DNA of 64,000 bases from Bacillus sp. N13C7 (GTDB taxonomy: Bacteria > Bacillota > Bacilli > Bacillales > Bacillaceae). The position numbers and the translations under genes were made by a program. Position 1 is the stretch's first letter. Every line of letters starts with the position of its first letter. The notes below the pieces were generated by a model. That model worked only from the letters and a program-made list of their open reading frames with translations, did not search any database and was not told the DNA's origin. Location of the stretch: contig NZ_JALAMO010000016.1 of NCBI RefSeq assembly GCF_026790065.1, forward strand, positions 62,001-126,000, in the 5' to 3' direction. Shown here one piece after another: positions 60,652 to 64,000 of this stretch.

Positions 60652-62858
60652 GACCATCTTCTTTTAATTAAATTTTCCCATAACTCTCTTGATTCATTCC
60701 AAAGCGACGCTGAATCTTCATTTCTGTACAACGCCCGTTCATAGCGTAATGTCAGCTTTGACATGTCTTCCATGTCGTATTTTTCATCGATTCGTTTCGC
60801 ATAATCACGCAGCGTTTCACTGTCTTGTTTCGGCAGTCCCCTTCTCTTCATCTGTTTCAGGAGGGCGCCGTACGCCTCAAAAAACACGTGCTGATCGCTG
60901 CGCCGCTTCAATTTTCTCACAACGAAAGCTGGCATCCATAACGAACGGAAAACATACAGCAATACCGCTGCTAACAGGAGGACTATAAGGACTGAAAGTG
61001 CTGCATACCAGCCTGCACCGGCATTTGCGTGTGGAGCGGTCGATTTTTTAGAAACAGCTGGCTCCCGTTTTTCCTTTTGTTTCTCCTCTTTTTCCGGCTG
61101 TTTTTTTTCTTCTTTCTGTTCTTTCTTCGTTTTCTCCTGCGAGCTGCTTTCGCTGCCGGAATCCTTTGTGTCATTAGAGGAAGTAAATTCAGCCGGATTT
61201 GTAAACCCTTTAGTCGGCTCAAATGTGACCCAGCCCTGTTCCGGGAAATACACCTCTACCCAGGAATGGGCGTTGTTATTTGTCACTTCGTAGATGCTGC
61301 CGTTTTTGTTCCCTGCTTCTTTATATTCACCGGACGTATAACCCTTTACCCAGCGGGCCGGAATGCCGGCCGAGCGCAGGAGCACGACCATTGAGGAAGA
61401 AAAGTTATCACAGTAGCCCATCTTTGTTTCAAACAGAAACTGATCGACATAATCCTCATCATTCTTTGGGATGGTCACGTTTTCGGTCTCATATGTGAAC
61501 TCATCTGATCCTAAATAGTCCTCAACCGCTTTCACCTTATCAAACATATTGTCGTGATCCTGAGTCAGCTTGATCGCAAGGGTTTTCACCCGCTCAGGCA
61601 GTGTATCCGGCAGCTGCATATAGCGGTCGCTGAATGTGTATTCCTCACTGTTTCTGACTTTCACCTTTCTCAGCTCATCCAGCTTATAGACCGGGGAGTT
61701 GTACGATACTGTATAGCTCCCCATATTTCTGACCTTACCAGCTTGTTCACTGATCGGAGAAATTTGTTCCGTATTCCCGTTCATCTCGAGTGAGACAGCC
61801 CGCTTTGGCTGAATGGCTTCAGCACCGATCGGATACATCACATGGTTATATCCATAGTGATCATCGACCTTTACACGAACAGTGCTGCGCTCTGTCGAAA
61901 CCTTGTGGTCAAACCACAGATTTTCAACTTTTCCTCCGCTAAGCTGATAGGACATGCCTGTGTCTGTTTCAATCCAGCCTTTTCCTGTATACGTATCCTT
62001 CGTTTCCACCCGGAAATACGTGCGCTCTTTTCCCTGCCATGTAAAAACAGGGGTATCATCCTGCTGAAACGGGCCGCCGAGCGATTCATCATGGTTCCCG
62101 TATCCGATTTTGCTTTCTCCAGCCGGCACACGGTCCTGATTGGTGATTTTTTTGAGAAAAGGCACGGGATCAGGCCAAGCTGGATCTGATTTCGGAGCGG
62201 CAAGTCCGAATCCCACTGCAGCCAAAATGAATACAGATAGAGGAAGAAACCATTTCAGAACAGACGCTTTTGGCAGCGTAATTCTTTCCATCAGCCTGAT
62301 GCGTTCTAAGTATAAAAGGCCCAGCATAAAAAAGCCGATCAGCACAATACGGATGACGGCAAAAGTGGCGTCATATGGCGTAAAGGTATCAAGAATCGTA
62401 ATATACGCTACTGTCATCATAAAGAAAAACAAGATTCTTCTCTGGTAAATCACCCAATAATGAAGGAGATAAACCAGCAGCCACAGCAGCACAAAAAAGA
62501 GTAGGGTCCGAAACGAAGGAATCATATCATTCCATTGCCCTGTTTGAATCAGCATGATATTCAAATAAACATCCTGCAAAAAAGAGCCGACCCAGCTCAA
62601 GTCAAATAGAGATCCTTGATAAAACAGGATGTGTATCGAGATCAACGTAAATAAGACACAAAAAGGAACGGTGACAAACCACCTCATCCTGAAAAAGGTC
62701 AGCAGAAACGTCAAGCCGATAAAGACAATAAAAAAGCCTGTATGTTTCGTATCTGTAAAACTGTCAAGCGGCCTGAGCCACTCCCACAGCAATAAAAATG
62801 CCAAAAAATAAAATAACAGCAAGCTCAAACGGCTTCCTTTCTGATCATCGTGCGGCAT
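60648..62858 (-). CDS. yebA: Transglutaminase-like membrane protein YebA
   Basis: 736 residues. Six N-terminal membrane helices (to about 225), an extracytoplasmic region, the transglutaminase core (MGYCDNFSSSMVVLLRSAGIPARWV with the catalytic Cys, then NAHSWVEVYFPEQGWVTFEPT with the His), a Lys/Glu-rich linker, another membrane helix (about 625–650) and a cytoplasmic DUF4129-like tail. This TgpA-type architecture, encoded beside a DUF58 protein, is common near cell-envelope genes; substrate unknown. Start at ATG 62858 or GTG 62864. Confidence 0.9.
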   Translation of the reverse strand: MPHDDQKGSRLSLLLFYFLAFLLLWEWLRPLDSFTDTKHTGFFIVFIGLTFLLTFFRMRWFVTVPFCVLFTLISIHILFYQGSLFDLSWVGSFLQDVYLNIMLIQTGQWNDMIPSFRTLLFFVLLWLLVYLLHYWVIYQRRILFFFMMTVAYITILDTFTPYDATFAVIRIVLIGFFMLGLLYLERIRLMERITLPKASVLKWFLPLSVFILAAVGFGLAAPKSDPAWPDPVPFLKKITNQDRVPAGESKIGYGNHDESLGGPFQQDDTPVFTWQGKERTYFRVETKDTYTGKGWIETDTGMSYQLSGGKVENLWFDHKVSTERSTVRVKVDDHYGYNHVMYPIGAEAIQPKRAVSLEMNGNTEQISPISEQAGKVRNMGSYTVSYNSPVYKLDELRKVKVRNSEEYTFSDRYMQLPDTLPERVKTLAIKLTQDHDNMFDKVKAVEDYLGSDEFTYETENVTIPKNDEDYVDQFLFETKMGYCDNFSSSMVVLLRSAGIPARWVKGYTSGEYKEAGNKNGSIYEVTNNNAHSWVEVYFPEQGWVTFEPTKGFTNPAEFTSSNDTKDSGSESSSQEKTKKEQKEEKKQPEKEEKQKEKREPAVSKKSTAPHANAGAGWYAALSVLIVLLLAAVLLYVFRSLWMPAFVVRKLKRRSDQHVFFEAYGALLKQMKRRGLPKQDSETLRDYAKRIDEKYDMEDMSKLTLRYERALYRNEDSASLWNESRELWENLIKRRWS

Positions 62859-62879
62859 GTGCACCCGTCACCTCTCTTT

Positions 62880-64000
62880 CTAAACAACACGCGAAACTCG
62901 GCCGCCCCTCATGACCTGAACTCTGATTTGGCGTTTCAACATGCGTTCGATCATGACATTTTCAGCTTGAGAAAGCTCAGCATCTTTCTCTTTTGCCAGT
63001 ATCACTGTAACTCGGCCGCCCCCAATTTCTGCTATGTTCAGCAAATCCTCCGTGAACTGCCCCGTGACGAGCACTCTATCAGCCTGGCGAACAGACGGTT
63101 TCCCCAGCTCCTCACGTACATAGCGGCTTACCGGGTCAGCCGCATCACAATGAGCGACGGCTAAATGATGAAGCATGTGCTTAAAATGCTGCTCACCCTC
63201 CTGAACAGGAAAAATTGTTTTTTCCTTTCCGACTGAGGCCAAGCCTGCCCCCGCGCCGTTTTTCAAAACAGAATGAAGAATCGAAGCTGTCACAGAAATG
63301 ACCTCTTCAAATGCTTCAGAGGGAAAACGGTCCATCAGAAGAAACAGGTTTTTGCTTCGAGACGGTTCAAATTCCTTTGTCATCAGCTGGCTCCGCCGTG
63401 CAGAAGTCTTCCAGTCTAGTGCAGCAAACCTGTCTCCCGGCTCATAATTGCGCACACTCGCTGCGACTGCAGAATGGTGCTGATGAACTGGAGAAGAACC
63501 GCTTACACCATCTTCCTGATGCCTCTCATTCACCTGATAAGGAAGACGCTGAAAAGACGGATAAACAAACAGAGTATCTTTCAGCTCATAAAAAGCTGTT
63601 TTTTCAATCAAGCCAAGAACATCCCCGGTCCGCACCCTGACAGCATGAAAATGATGCTCCCCGCGCGGTACCCGAGCTAATTCATACGACATCGTCATGC
63701 TCTGTTTAAACCAAGGAAAAACGAGCCGTTTGCCCGGGGCCTCCCCTCGGTTCAATGACCCGATTCCTTCTGGCAGGCAATCTTCAATCACCATATACAT
63801 CAGGGGAAACGGCAGCGTTCTCCTCAGTGTAATCAACACGGCCAGCCTGTCCCCCGCATGCAATTGTGTTTTGGCCATTTGCCGTGAAGCCTGAAAAGAG
63901 CGGAGCGGGTACAGCGCAAGCAGCCCGGCATACACCACAAAAGGGAGAAATGCATAAAACAAAAACCAGCTGACAAAGCCGCCCTGAAACATTGCATAAG
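62880..64000 (-). CDS. yeaD: DUF58 protein YeaD, N-terminus outside the window
   Basis: About 373 residues are present; the frame stays open to the right edge (the codons before the Met at 63992 read Tyr-Ala), so the start lies beyond the window. An N-terminal membrane segment ([25 protein letters not shown]) is followed by the DUF58 core with YEPGDRFAALDWKTSARR, the family signature. DUF58 proteins are partners of MoxR ATPases and of transglutaminase proteins such as YebA, whose gene begins about 20 bp downstream. Confidence 0.9.
   Translation of the reverse strand, partial: YAMFQGGFVSWFLFYAFLPFVVYAGLLALYPLRSFQASRQMAKTQLHAGDRLAVLITLRRTLPFPLMYMVIEDCLPEGIGSLNRGEAPGKRLVFPWFKQSMTMSYELARVPRGEHHFHAVRVRTGDVLGLIEKTAFYELKDTLFVYPSFQRLPYQVNERHQEDGVSGSSPVHQHHSAVAASVRNYEPGDRFAALDWKTSARRSQLMTKEFEPSRSKNLFLLMDRFPSEAFEEVISVTASILHSVLKNGAGAGLASVGKEKTIFPVQEGEQHFKHMLHHLAVAHCDAADPVSRYVREELGKPSVRQADRVLVTGQFTEDLLNIAEIGGGRVTVILAKEKDAELSQAENVMIERMLKRQIRVQVMRGGRVSRVV

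Overview
This window is a chromosomal segment of a Bacillus subtilis-group bacterium. The gene content and order match the B. subtilis 168 interval yesF–rapH–rlmCD–swrC–gatCAB–opuE–pcrBA/ligA–pur operon–pbuG–guaA–yebA–yeaD, read in the opposite direction to the usual map, so most housekeeping genes lie on the minus strand. Gene assignments rest on recognising protein sequences and synteny from memory; no database search was run. The first and last genes are cut by the window edges.

Layout. (1) 1–5.8 kb: a truncated amidohydrolase; the yesE–yesF pair with its TetR-family regulator yezE and two look-alike operator palindromes; the spore-coat-like Gly/His/Tyr-rich yeeK; yeeI; and the quorum-sensing pair rapH–phrH (PhrH carries the TDRNTT signal hexapeptide). 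(2) 5.8–12.2 kb is the accessory part: a membrane-anchored protein gene split by an extra copy of a 5-bp repeat; a two-gene cassette with a PD-(D/E)XK-type nuclease-like protein; an LXG polymorphic toxin (yeeF) with a C-terminal DNA/RNA non-specific nuclease domain; two tandem YezG-type immunity genes each followed by the same terminator hairpin; and a HEPN-like protein. (3) 12.3–39.7 kb is core: rRNA methyltransferase, diacylglycerol kinase, the SwrC efflux pump with its TetR regulator, tRNA amidotransferase, the osmoregulated proline transporter OpuE, MgtC-like SapB, pcrB–pcrA–ligA–yerH, yerD to yerA, an amino-acid permease and an Lrp regulator. (4) 39.7–52.9 kb: the complete 12-gene purine operon purEKBCSQLFMNHD with promoter, PurR boxes and guanine riboswitch, falling into three overlapping gene blocks separated by hairpin-bearing gaps. 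(5) 52.8–64 kb: small yeb genes, pbuG with its own riboswitch and PurR boxes, an ECF sigma/anti-sigma pair inserted between pbuG and guaA, guaA with an apparent attenuator leader I do not recognise, and the transglutaminase/DUF58 pair yebA–yeaD.

The regulatory theme of the right half is guanine nucleotide control: purE and pbuG share the same geometry (PurBox pair with 30 bp centre spacing, 10 bp upstream of the -35, then a guanine-type aptamer and a terminator), while guaA has a differently built leader ending in a terminator. The most promising little-described items are the guaA leader, the pentanucleotide-repeat frameshift gene, the nuclease-like two-gene cassette plus HEPN-like gene around the LXG locus, and the structured repeat-like element between dgkB and swrC. 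No rRNA, tRNA, CRISPR array, transposase or prophage gene was seen.
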